The notes beneath the pieces were generated by a model. It did not search any database. It was given only the letters and a program-made list of their open reading frames with translations, and had not been told where the DNA came from. This document shows, one piece after another, positions 46,680 to 55,759 of a DNA stretch of 64,000 nt. This stretch comes from Rhodospirillales bacterium (GTDB lineage Bacteria > Pseudomonadota > Alphaproteobacteria > JAJFIK01), in contig JAJFIK010000089.1 of assembly GCA_021775005.1 (NCBI GenBank), forward strand, positions 1 to 64,000. Reading direction: 5' to 3'. The translations under genes and the position numbers were made by a program. Positions within the stretch are counted from its first letter, which is position 1. Every line of letters starts with the position of its first letter.

Positions 46680-47666
46680 CTACACCCCGGCCTTAACGCG
46701 GCGCTCAGTTCGCAGCCGCGGATCGATGACCACATATAAAATGTCCACCACCAAATTTGTCAGCACGAAAATAAGGCTCGCCAATACCAGATAAGCGGAC
46801 ATGACAGGCACATCAGCAAACTGCACCGCCTGCACAAACAAAAGCCCCATGCCCGGCCATTGGAAAACGGTTTCGGTGACGATAGAAAAGGCGATGAGCC
46901 CGCCGATGTTGAGACCGACAATAGTGATCACCGGGATCATCGTGTTCTTGAGGGCGTGGCCGAAATTGATGGCGCGATTTGTAAGCCCGCGCGCGCGAGC
47001 AAACTTGATGTAGTCAGTGCGCAGCACCTCCAGCATCTCTGCGCGCACAAGGCGCAAGATCAGCGTGAGTTGATAGAGCCCCAGGGTGATGGCCGGCATG
47101 ATGATGGCGCGCCATCCATCGACGGTCAGAAGCCCGGTGGTCCAGCCGCCGAGCGCTGTTGTCTCCCCGCGCCCGAACGAGGGCAGCCATTGCAGGGTTA
47201 CGGAGAACACATAGATCAGCAATATGCCCACAACAAATGTTGGTAGCGATACACCCGCCAGCGAAACCGTGAGGATCAAACGGCTACCCCAAAAAGTGCG
47301 GTAGAGCGCTGTGAAGATGCCCAAGGGAATGCCAACCACCAACGCGAAGATGGCGGAGACCATCACAAGCTCCAGCGTGGCGGGAAGGCGCTCTGCCACA
47401 AGGTCGCTTACGGGGCGTTGCAAACGATAAGAGATGCCGAAGTCACCCTGCAAGGCGTTGCCAATAAAGCGCACGAATTGCACTGGCGCGGGGTCATTGA
47501 GGCCAAGGTCTTCGCGTAGTTGATCGCGGTCTTCCTGCGTTGCCTCTTGCCCCACCATGTTGGAGATCGGATCTCCCACATAGTTGGACAGAACGAACGC
47601 AGCCATGGCGACGACGATCATCACCAATGCTGCTTGGAATACACGATTGAGTATGAGAAATCCCAA
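46680..47666 (-). CDS. ABC importer permease, DppB/OppB type
   Basis: A 328-residue permease. It begins MGFLILNRVFQAALVMIVVAMAAFVLSNYVGDPI as in DppB, with about six membrane helices. The coupling loop is FARARGLTNRAINFGHALKNTMIPVITIVGL (about 225-255). Second gene of the unit, 17 bases after the binding-protein stop. Confidence 0.93.
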   Translation of the reverse strand: MGFLILNRVFQAALVMIVVAMAAFVLSNYVGDPISNMVGQEATQEDRDQLREDLGLNDPAPVQFVRFIGNALQGDFGISYRLQRPVSDLVAERLPATLELVMVSAIFALVVGIPLGIFTALYRTFWGSRLILTVSLAGVSLPTFVVGILLIYVFSVTLQWLPSFGRGETTALGGWTTGLLTVDGWRAIIMPAITLGLYQLTLILRLVRAEMLEVLRTDYIKFARARGLTNRAINFGHALKNTMIPVITIVGLNIGGLIAFSIVTETVFQWPGMGLLFVQAVQFADVPVMSAYLVLASLIFVLTNLVVDILYVVIDPRLRTERRVKAGV

Positions 47667-47683
47667 CGCCCTTGTGCTCCTAG

Positions 47684-49255
47684 CTAATCTGTAAACCGGC
47701 CCATATAGAATTGGGGCGTGTTGTTGGCGACAATAGGCTGATCGAACTCATCACTTACGGCCCAAACAATGACTTGATGGTGGAGCGGTAGAAACACAAT
47801 GTCTTCGGTTGCAATGGCCCACGCCTCGGCGATCATCTCATTGCGGCGTGCCTCGTCAAGTTCCTGAGCCATTAGATCGGTTAATTCATCAAGGCGCGCG
47901 TTTGAGTATCCGGTGCCATTGTTGCGGCGACCTGTGTAGTAAAGAAACTGAAATACGTATTCACTATCGAGGGTGGGAACGCCCCAGCCCTGCATGTAGA
48001 AGTCGGTCTCGCGATTGTCGATCTTGGGGAAGTGAAGCGATTTTGGTTGCGCATCTAACGTCACCTCAATGCCGATGCGCGCGAGCATGGCAACGGTGGC
48101 TTGGCAAATCGCTTCATCATTGACATAGCGGTTGTTGGGGCAATCAAGGGTCACGCTGAAGCCATCGGCGTAGCCTGCGTCAGCCATCAGTTGCCGGGCG
48201 GCGTCCGGGTCAAACCCGGGCCGTGTATCGAGCGCCGCCGTGTGTCCATTGATAGGGGGCGAGATAATTACCCCCGCCGGCTGTGAAAGGCCCCGCATAA
48301 TGCGCGACTGGATCGCGTCAATGTCGATGGCTTGGTACATGGCCAATCGAACGCGGCGATCAGCAAACGGGTTGGCGCCGCGAATGTTGGAAGACCGCAA
48401 CTCGTCGCTCGCTTGGTCCAGACCAAAAAATATGGTGCGTACTTGCGCGGTTTGCTGCACTTGAAGCCCTGGCGCGCTTTCAAGGCGTCGTAAATCTTGC
48501 AGCGGCGGGTCGAGCACAAAGTCTACCTCGCCAGACAAGATGGCCGCCACGCGGGTCGCGTCGTTGGTAATGGGGGTGTAAATGATCCGGTCCACATTGT
48601 GAGGCTCAAACACCTCAAGCCCCCACCAGCCATCAAAGCGCGTGAAGACCGAACGAATGTCCGGTTCGCGTAACTCAAGTGTAAATGGTCCGGTGCCATT
48701 GGCGTGGCGTACGGCATAGTTTTCCTCGCCGGCCGCGAAATCCTGTGCCTCTTCCACATTATGCGTGCTCGACCACGCCGCTGACATAATGAAAACGTCG
48801 GTGAGATTGGCGACCAAAAGCGGAGTGGGGACGCTGGTGTGCACCCGCACCACATGGTCGGAGACGACCTCTACGCTTTCAATGGTGTTGATGAGGGAGC
48901 GAAAGTCAGATGAATCCCCTTGCGCACGGGTGAGGGAGAACGCCACATCTTCTGCCGTAAAGGGTGTGCCATCGTGAAAGGTAACCCCTTCGCGCAATTG
49001 AAATTCCCAAACGGTCGGTTCGGTGATTTCCCATGACGTTGCCAGGCGCGGCATGAGGGTGAGTGCCGCATCCCGGCTCACCAGCGTCTCATAAACTTGT
49101 GTCAGCGCGGTAATGGTGGGGGTTTCGTTCTGCCCATGGGGATCAAACGTGAGCGCGTCGCCCCGGCTGGCCCAGCGCAGTACATTCTCGTCTTGCGCGG
49201 CGGCGGGCAGGACCATGCCCATCACTACGCAAATGGCTATGAACAATCGCGTCAT
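47684..49255 (-). CDS. ABC importer substrate-binding protein, family 5 (DppA/OppA type)
   Basis: A 523-residue periplasmic binding protein, first gene of the importer unit. A signal peptide MTRLFIAICVVMGMVLPAAAQ is followed by the family-5 pattern: LRWASRGDALTFDPHGQNETPTI, WEFQLREGVTFHDGTPFTAEDVAFSL, GTGPFTLELREPD, and a C-terminal RRNNGTGYSNARLDEL. It has no lipobox cysteine, so it is soluble. ATG 49255 is chosen because it begins the signal peptide. The ligand is unknown. Confidence 0.92.
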   Translation of the reverse strand: MTRLFIAICVVMGMVLPAAAQDENVLRWASRGDALTFDPHGQNETPTITALTQVYETLVSRDAALTLMPRLATSWEITEPTVWEFQLREGVTFHDGTPFTAEDVAFSLTRAQGDSSDFRSLINTIESVEVVSDHVVRVHTSVPTPLLVANLTDVFIMSAAWSSTHNVEEAQDFAAGEENYAVRHANGTGPFTLELREPDIRSVFTRFDGWWGLEVFEPHNVDRIIYTPITNDATRVAAILSGEVDFVLDPPLQDLRRLESAPGLQVQQTAQVRTIFFGLDQASDELRSSNIRGANPFADRRVRLAMYQAIDIDAIQSRIMRGLSQPAGVIISPPINGHTAALDTRPGFDPDAARQLMADAGYADGFSVTLDCPNNRYVNDEAICQATVAMLARIGIEVTLDAQPKSLHFPKIDNRETDFYMQGWGVPTLDSEYVFQFLYYTGRRNNGTGYSNARLDELTDLMAQELDEARRNEMIAEAWAIATEDIVFLPLHHQVIVWAVSDEFDQPIVANNTPQFYMGRFTD

Positions 49256-49341
49256 GCGCGGAATTCCCTTGATTTTGCTCGCCCCACCAGCGGGGATCAT
49301 AGGGATTTCGCAGCAGAAGGCAAAGGGGGAGCGGAGAGCTG

Positions 49342-49809
49342 CTACCACTCCTCATCGATGGTATCGAAGGTGCAGCCGGGGGTCTCGTTGGCCCAGGTTT
49401 CGGCTTCGTCGCGGTCGAATGTCGCCCAGCCATCGACGAAGTAGACGAGAATGTCGGGCTCGGGATCGCGCAACACCTCAAATGTAAACGCTATCGTACC
49501 GTCTCCTTGGCAATTGGGAATGAGAGAGGCGCTAACCAAGTTGCCGGGTGGCTCGTGAGTGAAAACACAGTCTCCCATTCCATGCCCAGCAACGCAGATC
49601 AAAAGATTTCCTTCGTCATCGGTATCCAACTGGATCCAAGTTCCCTCGCGGAAAACAAAAGGTGTCCACAAAATGCTCTCGGATGACATATTGGTAATAA
49701 AGCCTGCCCGTTCATACGGTTCGACGGGCGGAAAATTGCCGTCTGGTTTGGCCAGGCTGTTTGCACTAAGGGCAACAAGCAGTGCAGCAGCTAGAGTTAT
49801 TCGGGTCAT
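49342..49809 (-). CDS. Small secreted protein, unknown function
   Basis: A 155-residue protein with a clear signal peptide (MTRITLAAALLVALSANSLA). The mature part is beta-rich with four cysteines (in LICVAG, GDCVF, PNCQG and PGCTF), suggesting two disulfides, and an acidic end FDTIDEEW. No family recognised. It follows the possible DUF4329-like fragment; a periplasmic partner of that gene is imaginable but not shown. Confidence 0.65.
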   Translation of the reverse strand: MTRITLAAALLVALSANSLAKPDGNFPPVEPYERAGFITNMSSESILWTPFVFREGTWIQLDTDDEGNLLICVAGHGMGDCVFTHEPPGNLVSASLIPNCQGDGTIAFTFEVLRDPEPDILVYFVDGWATFDRDEAETWANETPGCTFDTIDEEW

Positions 49810-49827
49810 GATGCTCTCTTCAATTTG

Positions 49828-50118
49828 CTAGTATTGAGTAACTCCGCCGCGAATCGAATAGAGGTAGAAATTAACCTCGACCCTGCCGCTGTTCGCACCA
49901 CGATCCTGGCGCACATAGTTGGTTGTTGTAGTTCTGTTCCGAGTGTCGTCTGAGGACGCTTGATTGTCCATCCAGTGAGCGTGAAGAATAGCAACGATGT
50001 TGCCCGAGCGAGGCACTCCAAATTCGCCTGATCCGTCTCGATAACGTCGCCCAACATAAAGCCCATCATAGGAATACCGCTCTCGTCCGCTGCCAAGATT
50101 TAGCCAGTCGTCCACCAA
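49828..50118 (-). pseudogene. Possible DUF4329/JAMM-like domain fragment
   Basis: A 96-residue frame without an ATG or ribosome site (TTG or GTG start only). It has IVAILHAHWMDNQASSDDTRN, resembling the HxH...S..D metal motif of DUF4329/JAMM-like domains, and ends NFYLYSIRGGVTQY, like the C-terminus of DUF4329 proteins from polymorphic toxins. The N-terminal part and the glutamate of a full domain are missing or unclear. It is likely a truncated remnant. It sits between a secreted-protein gene and radC. Confidence 0.35.
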
Positions 50119-50137
50119 AATGCGGGCCGCTGAGCGA

Positions 50138-50818
50138 CTAGATCAACCCGGTTTGGCGCAGGCTTACGTGGCTGCCCCGCCCGATGATCAAATGATCGAT
50201 CACCTGGATCTTGAGCGCGCGGGCGGCCTCTTCAATTTCCTTGGTCATATCGATGTCAGAACGCGACGGCGTCGGATCGCCGCTGGGGTGATTGTGCACC
50301 AGCACAATGGCAGAGGCGCCGAGATCAAGGGCGCGCTTGACCACTTCGCGGGGGTAGACCGGCGTGTGATTGACGGTGCCGCGCTGTTGCACTTCATCAG
50401 CAACAAGGGCGTGTTTATGGTCCAGAAACAAAACGCGAAATTGTTCTGTGGTGTCATAGGCCATTGAGGCGGTGCAATAGTCCACGACCTTGGCCCATGA
50501 TCGGAGCACCGGGCGATTGAGCACGCGCGCTTGGGAAAGTTTTAGGGATGCCGCTTGCACGATCTTAAGTTCAATGACCGCCGCTTCGCCAAGTCCCTCC
50601 ACCTCGCGCAAGCGTTCCACTGGCGCGCTGATCACTTCAGAAAAGCTCCCAAATTGATCAATGAGTTGTTTGGCGAGGGGTTTTAAATCCCGCCGCGGAA
50701 TGGCGCGGAACAACACAAGTTCCAGAAGCTCGTAGTCCTGCAAACCTTTTTCACCGGCCGCAAGAAATCGCTCACGTAGGCGCTGGCGATGTCCGGTGTA
50801 ATGCGGCTTGTCCGCCAT
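50138..50818 (-). CDS. radC: RadC family JAMM-domain protein
   Basis: A 226-residue RadC-like protein. N-terminal helix-hairpin-helix region: [30 protein letters not shown]. The C-terminal JAMM domain has [33 protein letters not shown] and [21 protein letters not shown], the HxHPSGxPxPSxxD metal motif (about residues 173-190). Once linked to DNA repair, its real role is unclear. ATG 50818 ([18 protein letters not shown]) is the family start. Lies 10 bases after map. Confidence 0.92.
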   Translation of the reverse strand: MADKPHYTGHRQRLRERFLAAGEKGLQDYELLELVLFRAIPRRDLKPLAKQLIDQFGSFSEVISAPVERLREVEGLGEAAVIELKIVQAASLKLSQARVLNRPVLRSWAKVVDYCTASMAYDTTEQFRVLFLDHKHALVADEVQQRGTVNHTPVYPREVVKRALDLGASAIVLVHNHPSGDPTPSRSDIDMTKEIEEAARALKIQVIDHLIIGRGSHVSLRQTGLI

Positions 50819-50828
50819 CCGTTGGCGC

Positions 50829-51653
50829 TCAGCCCGTAAAGGGCGGCCGATCAAGGCCAGTGGGGGATTTGGTAAAGACCTCGCAGCCATCAGAAGTGAC
50901 ACCAATGGAGTGCTCAAATTGAGCAGATAGAGAGCGGTCTTTGGTCACCGCCGTCCAACCATCATTGAGCATTTTGACCTGCCACTTGCCAGCATTGACC
51001 ATGGGCTCAATGGTGAAGAACATGCCTTCGCGCAAAGCAACGCCGCTGCCGCGTTCGCCATAATGCAAAATGTTTGGCGGCTCGTGAAAAATGCGTCCCA
51101 AGCCATGGCCGCAGAAATCGCGCACCACGGAATAGCGCGCCGCTTCCACATGTTCTTGAATGGCCGCGCCAATGTCGCCTGTCGTGGCGTCGGGTTTGAC
51201 CGCTTCGATGCCGCGCCACATGGCCTCAAATGTAATGTCAGTAAGGCGGCGGGCCTTGAGCTTTGGCTCTCCCGCCCAATACATCCGACTGGTATCGCCG
51301 TGCCAACCATCAAGAATAACCGTGACATCGATATTGACCGTGTCGCCATCCTTCAGCGTCTTGTCAGACGGAATGCCGTGACACACAACATTATTGATTG
51401 ATGTGCAAATTGATTTTGGAAATCCGCGATAATGGAGTGGGGCAGGGGTGGCACCATGATCAACAATAAATTCATGGGCGAGTTTGTTGAGGTAATCTGT
51501 CGCAACGCCGGGCGCAACTTCAGGCACCAGCATGTCGAGCGTTTCAGCGGCAAGCAGGCCCGCGTTACGCATGCCCTCAAAATCTTCTGCCTTGTGGATA
51601 CGGATCACACCAGCTGAGGTCAATTCCGTATCAAGGTCTTCTGCATAACTCAT
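50829..51653 (-). CDS. map: Methionine aminopeptidase, type I
   Basis: A 274-residue enzyme that removes the starting methionine. Metal ligands are in [23 protein letters not shown] (two Asp), [15 protein letters not shown] (His), and EPMVN and QFEHSIGVT (two Glu). PSKTLKDG and the conserved [24 protein letters not shown] form the substrate side. Lies 2 bases after sfsA. Cytoplasmic; an essential function in most bacteria. Confidence 0.97.
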   Translation of the reverse strand: MSYAEDLDTELTSAGVIRIHKAEDFEGMRNAGLLAAETLDMLVPEVAPGVATDYLNKLAHEFIVDHGATPAPLHYRGFPKSICTSINNVVCHGIPSDKTLKDGDTVNIDVTVILDGWHGDTSRMYWAGEPKLKARRLTDITFEAMWRGIEAVKPDATTGDIGAAIQEHVEAARYSVVRDFCGHGLGRIFHEPPNILHYGERGSGVALREGMFFTIEPMVNAGKWQVKMLNDGWTAVTKDRSLSAQFEHSIGVTSDGCEVFTKSPTGLDRPPFTG

Positions 51654-51655
51654 TG

Positions 51656-52369
51656 TTAGCCTGTCCGATAAAGGTCCAATTCCAAGGGGTCAGTGACCCT
51701 GATATGTGTTTGCGTAATCTCGCATCCATAGCACAGAACTTCCACCCCGCGCGCGAGCGCTGTTTTCATGGTGTCTGCATATACAGGGTCCATGTCGGCG
51801 GCCAGCGAAAATTGCGTGCAATCGGTGCGTTGAACCAGAAACAGCATGACTGCCCTGTGGCCCGCTTCGGCCATATCCCCTAGTTCCACCAAGTGTTTGG
51901 CACCGCGGGCGGTAACGCTATCAGGAAATTCGGCAAGTGGCGGCGTGCGAGACAAGTGGACGTTTTTAACCTCTACGTAGCAAAGACGACCATCCGCGCC
52001 ATCCTCCAGAAAAATGTCGATGCGGCTCGATTTGCCGTATTTCACTTCCCGGCGCAGTGAGCCATAGCCGGTGAGCTCAGGGATGGCATCTGCCTCAATG
52101 GCTTCGGTAACCAACTTGTTGGGGTGCATCGTGTTGATGCCGACGAAGGTCTCGCCAAACTGCAATAGCTCCCAGGAATAGGCGAGCTTGCGTTTTGGAT
52201 TGTCGGACTTTGACAGCCACACCCGCATACCTGGATCGGCAAGGCCCATCATGGAGCCCGGATTGGCCACATGCGCAGTCAGCTCTTCGCCGCTATCGAG
52301 TTTCACGTCAGCGAGAAATCGTTTGTATCGTTTGATGAGCGTGGCGGGCACCAGCGGGGGGAGGTTCAT
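51656..52369 (-). CDS. sfsA: SfsA family DNA/RNA-binding protein
   Basis: A 237-residue SfsA, annotated as a sugar-fermentation stimulation protein or nuclease-like DNA-binding protein. Conserved parts are ATLIKRYKRFLADVKLDSGEELTAHVANPGSMMG, YGSLRREVKYGKSSRIDIFLEDG, CYVEVKNVHLSRTPPLAEFPDSVTARGAKHLVEL (nuclease-fold D...E-x-K). It precedes map with a 2-base gap. Function unclear. Confidence 0.93.
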   Translation of the reverse strand: MNLPPLVPATLIKRYKRFLADVKLDSGEELTAHVANPGSMMGLADPGMRVWLSKSDNPKRKLAYSWELLQFGETFVGINTMHPNKLVTEAIEADAIPELTGYGSLRREVKYGKSSRIDIFLEDGADGRLCYVEVKNVHLSRTPPLAEFPDSVTARGAKHLVELGDMAEAGHRAVMLFLVQRTDCTQFSLAADMDPVYADTMKTALARGVEVLCYGCEITQTHIRVTDPLELDLYRTG

Positions 52370-52444
52370 AGGCCCACGTTATGGGGCAGATCAATTGAGT
52401 TCAAGCGGCTGGACATCAGCGGCCGCTACATTTATCTCCACACC

Positions 52445-53197
52445 ATGACCAAACGCCCCTCTGCTGCGCTTCTTATCATTGGTGATGAAATCCTTTCAGG
52501 GCGCACCCGCGATGCGAACTTACAAACCATCGCTGTGAAGCTAAGCGGGGTTGGCGTCGACCTGGCAGAAGTGCGTGTGGTGCCAGACGACGAGGCGGTA
52601 ATCGTCGCAGCCCTGAACGCGCTTCGCCCGGCACACAAATACGTCTTCACCACAGGCGGCATAGGCCCCACTCATGATGACATTACGGCGACCTGTGTCG
52701 CCCGGGCGTTTGGTGTTCCCATTGATGTACGGGCGGATGCCTATGCCATTCTTGAAGCGCACTATCCGCCAGGGGAATTCAATGAGACCCGCCAGCGCAT
52801 GGCCCGCATTCCTGATGGGGCCACGCTCATCCCCAACCCGATCTCCAAAGCGCCGGGGTTTCAGTTGGAGAATGTTTTCGTATTGCCAGGCATCCCCATG
52901 TTGGTTGAGGTCATGCTCGATGGATTGCTCGAAAGCCTTGTGGGCGGGCCGCCGCTATATTCCCACACCATCAGCGCCTTTGTGCCGGAAAGTGTCGTGG
53001 CCAAGGGGCTCGAAATCATTCAAGATCGCTACCCGGCATTGCGCATTGGGTCCTATCCGTTCCTGCGAGATGGCAAGGCGGGGGCGAGCTTAGTGCTCCG
53101 AGGGACAGACGAATCAGCCCTTGAGAACGCGCTCCAGGACCTGCGCGAGCTGATCGCGGGATTGAACGTGCCGATTGAATTGGATGCGCGCGGCTGA
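52445..53197 (+). CDS. Molybdopterin-binding / CinA N-terminal-type protein
   Basis: A 250-residue protein with the MoaB/MogA-like fold of the CinA N-terminal domain. SAALLIIGDEILSGRTRDANLQTIAVKL begins it, and YVFTTGGIGPTHDDITATCVARAFG is the signature loop. PGFQLENVFVLPGIPMLVEVML follows. The C-terminal NMN-deamidase domain of full CinA is absent. Such short proteins are widespread in alphaproteobacteria and unassigned. ATG 52445 starts the domain; it is divergent from sfsA. Confidence 0.88.
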   Translation: MTKRPSAALLIIGDEILSGRTRDANLQTIAVKLSGVGVDLAEVRVVPDDEAVIVAALNALRPAHKYVFTTGGIGPTHDDITATCVARAFGVPIDVRADAYAILEAHYPPGEFNETRQRMARIPDGATLIPNPISKAPGFQLENVFVLPGIPMLVEVMLDGLLESLVGGPPLYSHTISAFVPESVVAKGLEIIQDRYPALRIGSYPFLRDGKAGASLVLRGTDESALENALQDLRELIAGLNVPIELDARG

Positions 53198-53478
53198 CGC
53201 CCCTGTTGCCGCACTGCCACAAATCTCGCGTGAAATTGATGCTGGATCAGGGGTTATTGCCCCATTTCGCCCCAATTAGTCGCTCATCTTGGCTTTGACG
53301 CGACGCATCATCTATTGCGATTGGCTGGTGCCGTGGTAAGAATATTGCGGATTCTGTATTGGGGACGAAACCCGGCAGATCCCAAACTAGGGCGGGAACG
53401 GCATTAGAACCACCCGATCGGTTCTGCTATGCCGGTTCTACACTTTGAGGATCGGACCGGAGGAGTAAGGAGAGTTTC
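53198..53478. other. 281-base upstream region of a small secreted-protein gene
   Basis: No gene is seen. It contains the hairpin GAACC-ACCCGATC-GGTTC (53407-53424) and a good GGAG ribosome site near 53468. Two GTTC boxes at 53421 and 53435 are spaced by 10 bases, which does not fit a LexA site. Confidence 0.5.
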
Positions 53479-53745
53479 ATGGCGAAAATATTGACCGGTG
53501 TAATGGGGCTGGCGGTCGGCGCTGTCATGATTGCTGCAGGTTCTGCATTTGCACTCGACTCGAGCGTGGAAGCAATGGACATGGGCGGCGATCACCAATT
53601 CTACGTTTGGTGTACAGGTGCTGATGATTTTGAAGACACCGCATCAGGTTCAAACTGGCGCGATGCGCAGACCAATCTTTATAATGCGCTGCAAGGCGAC
53701 GGTCGCAGCACGTGCTGGCCGGTTTGGCAGGGTTTAGTCGACTAA
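53479..53745 (+). CDS. Small secreted protein, unknown
   Basis: An 88-residue protein. A signal peptide (MAKILTGVMGLAVGAVMIAAGSAFA) is followed by about 62 mature residues with two cysteines (VWCTG and TCWPV) and the segment GSNWRDAQTNLYNALQGDG. GGAG lies 8 bases before ATG 53479 and a strong terminator follows, so it is a stand-alone gene. No family recognised. Confidence 0.7.
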   Translation: MAKILTGVMGLAVGAVMIAAGSAFALDSSVEAMDMGGDHQFYVWCTGADDFEDTASGSNWRDAQTNLYNALQGDGRSTCWPVWQGLVD

Positions 53746-53779
53746 GCTCGACCCAAGCCGAATAACAGGGTTTAAGACT

Positions 53780-53811
53780 ACGCGGGCGGCACTGGCCGTC
53801 CGCGTTTTTTA
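53780..53811 (+). terminator. Rho-independent terminator
   Basis: ACGCGGGCGGC (53780-53790) pairs with GCCGTCCGCGT (53795-53805, one G-U pair), followed by TTTTT. It ends the small secreted-protein gene. Confidence 0.85.
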
Positions 53812-53845
53812 TTGTCTAATTGGTAGGTGCGTTGATTCGCATTTT

Positions 53846-53933
53846 GGCCGCGTGGTGGAATTGGTAGACACGACAGACTTAAAATCTGTTTCCAGGTTCT
53901 GGAGTGCCGGTTCAAGTCCGGCCGCGGCCACCA
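53846..53933 (+). tRNA. tRNA-Leu (anticodon TAA)
   Basis: Acceptor stem GGCCGCG pairs with CGCGGCC, and the gene carries the 3' CCA. The anticodon stem-loop ACAGA-CTTAAAA-TCTGT gives anticodon TAA, reading UUA leucine codons. A long variable arm (about 53893-53905) and the T arm GCCGG-TTCAAGT-CCGGC complete a class II tRNA of 88 bases. A T-run follows directly. Confidence 0.97.
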
Positions 53934-54056
53934 TTTTTTTTGCGCGATGCCGCCCACCAACCCATCGCGCGGGTTCCGGTTCGAGGTTTAACCTCTCACC
54001 TCCACTAGCAAATAATATCCTCACCCAAATGTGAAGCTCATGCGCCTGAGTCCGCT

Positions 54057-54087
54057 TTGACCTTGTAGTCGCTACAGGGAGCAAAGT
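54057..54087 (+). promoter_or_regulatory. MerR-type operator/promoter of the MerT-like operon
   Basis: TTGACC at 54057-54062 and CAAAGT at 54082-54087 with a 19-base spacer. The spacer holds TTGTAG-TCG-CTACAG, then GGAG. The operator at 57617-57647 has the same TTGACC, TGTAG, CTACA and GG-G elements in the same places, so one regulator likely binds both. Confidence 0.75.
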
Positions 54088-54124
54088 GCCAACTGCCGCA
54101 CCGTTATTTTGAGGAGCACCCCTG

Positions 54125-54532
54125 TTGTCGGATATATCTCCAAATCCCGATGAAGTTGAACCGTCTGACGCCGGAAAAACTGCAGTCTCCACAAGTGGAG
54201 CGGTGGGGCTGAGCGCCATTGCCTCTTTCATTGGGCTTTGCTGTATCGGGCCGTGGTCTGTCGCGCTCTTTGGTGTGCCCGGGGCGGTGGCGTTGGCGCG
54301 GTTTCAGCCGGCGCGGCCTTATCTCCTTGTGGCAGCCGCGCTTCTTCTTGCCTGGTCGTTTTGGACGGTCTACCGCCCACAGCCCCTTACAGGTGAGGCG
54401 TGCGACACCAAGCGTCGGTCGGTCTGGCTGCAGGGGGTCTTGTGGTTGGCGGCGGCATTGCTGCTTGCGGCCATCTTTGCTGAGCAGTTGCAGTGGATAT
54501 TGGTAGACCCCACCCCCAGAGGATTGAGATGA
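54125..54532 (+). CDS. MerT-like membrane transport protein
   Basis: A 135-residue protein resembling mercuric transporter MerT. After an acidic N-terminal tail of about 25 residues, helix 1 carries the paired cysteines C39-C40 in GLCCIGPWSVALFGVPGA, the Hg-binding position in MerT. Helices follow at about 64-82 and 102-125. The loop YRPQPLTGEAC has C93, one of the two loop cysteines usual in MerT. The start is TTG 54125 behind GAGGAG. First gene of the rightward MerR-controlled operon; the stop overlaps the next start. Substrate may be Hg2+ or another thiophilic metal. Confidence 0.75.
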   Translation: MSDISPNPDEVEPSDAGKTAVSTSGAVGLSAIASFIGLCCIGPWSVALFGVPGAVALARFQPARPYLLVAAALLLAWSFWTVYRPQPLTGEACDTKRRSVWLQGVLWLAAALLLAAIFAEQLQWILVDPTPRGLR

Positions 54533-55758
54533 TGGCCCGCGTGAAATTTATTCTTTGCTTGTTGGCCTTGTTCGTACTGCCAGGAAGCGCCATGGCGCAA
54601 ACCGATGCGCCGATTGAAATTATCCCCCTGGGCGAAGACTCGCAGCGGCTCATTGATGACTTCAATGCGCGTGCGGGAACTGTGCGCCAGGTGTTCATTA
54701 TTGGGCCGACCTGCGGTGTCTGCCTGCGCGGCATGGCGGATCTCAACAGCGCGTACATCGCAGAGCGCCAGGGCGATCCGCGCTTGCACACCTTTGTTGT
54801 TTATGTTCCCGCGCTGCAAGCAACGGCTGCGGATGTGCCGCCCGTGGCTGAGCTCATGGCGGGCCCAAGGATCGATCACTATTGGCAAGAGTCCGGCATG
54901 ATCGGCGTGGATTATCAGCCGATCTTTGAAACAGAGATTTACATTTGGGATTTCTGGTTCATTTACGGGCCGGACGCCGTCTGGGAAGGTGATATGCCGC
55001 CGGTTCCAGATTTCTGGCAACACCAGTTGCGTGGCCGCTTTCCCGCTGATCGATATCTGGACAAAGAGGTCTTTACCGCTGAGGTCATCGCCATGATTGA
55101 GGCCTTACCTGAACGCACTGATCAATTGGCGCAATCGTCTGAGACAGCTGGTTCTGCGGGCTCGGTGGTTATCCCCACAGTGGCGCAAGGCTTTGGCGTT
55201 CCCATAAGGCAATATCGGGAGAGCCAAGGGGGGCAGGCGGCGATCGATGCTGTTGCGTCGCGCACCCTGACAGGGCACCTCACCACCGCCGATGCGGTGT
55301 ATGATTTGCGCGTCTCCCATGCGCGCCCCAACATCCTTCAGCGCCAACTGTTTGATGCCGAAGGGCAACCTGCGAGCGCAGAATTGCCTGACGAAGTGGT
55401 GAGTCACCTCAGCGCCAGTTTTGACTTTGATCGGCCGCTCATAAACTGGCAGGCCAAGGGGCACCAATTTACCATGGAGGGAGCGGAGCTGCTGGACGGA
55501 TTGCTCTATTGGAACCTGGTGCAAACCGATCCAGATGGCCGTCGCTGGGCCTATTTGGTTGAAACTCACACCGGCACCATTGCGCGGGAGCAAGCGTTCG
55601 ACATGGACGGTAATTTGACCCTGGTCGTGGTCAATTCTGACTTCAGGGAGGTCGATGGCGCACAGCGGGCTCACCGTGTGGAATACCGGGCTCCCGACGG
55701 TGCGGTTCATTGGGTCGAAGAGTACGACACTATTGCAATCGTTCCGACCGAACAATGA
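54529..55758 (+). CDS. Exported thioredoxin-like (CGVC) protein fused to a LolA/RseB-like domain
   Basis: A 409-residue protein. Residues 1-23 are a signal peptide. The first domain (about 30-195) looks thioredoxin-like, with VFIIGPTCGVC (C62-x2-C65) and a conserved WDFWFIYGPDAVWEGDMPPVPDFWQHQL. The second (about 235-409) is beta-rich, resembling LolA/RseB-type lipoprotein-binding folds (VSHARPNILQRQLFDAEGQ; RWAYLVETHTGTIAREQAFDMDGNLTLVVVNSDFREVDG). It overlaps the MerT-like stop (ATGA). Likely handles metal or thiols in the periplasm; the fusion is unusual and the second-domain call is tentative. Confidence 0.6.
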   Translation: MMARVKFILCLLALFVLPGSAMAQTDAPIEIIPLGEDSQRLIDDFNARAGTVRQVFIIGPTCGVCLRGMADLNSAYIAERQGDPRLHTFVVYVPALQATAADVPPVAELMAGPRIDHYWQESGMIGVDYQPIFETEIYIWDFWFIYGPDAVWEGDMPPVPDFWQHQLRGRFPADRYLDKEVFTAEVIAMIEALPERTDQLAQSSETAGSAGSVVIPTVAQGFGVPIRQYRESQGGQAAIDAVASRTLTGHLTTADAVYDLRVSHARPNILQRQLFDAEGQPASAELPDEVVSHLSASFDFDRPLINWQAKGHQFTMEGAELLDGLLYWNLVQTDPDGRRWAYLVETHTGTIAREQAFDMDGNLTLVVVNSDFREVDGAQRAHRVEYRAPDGAVHWVEEYDTIAIVPTEQ

Positions 55759-55759
55759 G

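Noticed and set aside
53421-53438. Two GTTC half-sites resembling a LexA box
   Set aside because: The spacing is 10 bases, while the class motif needs 7.
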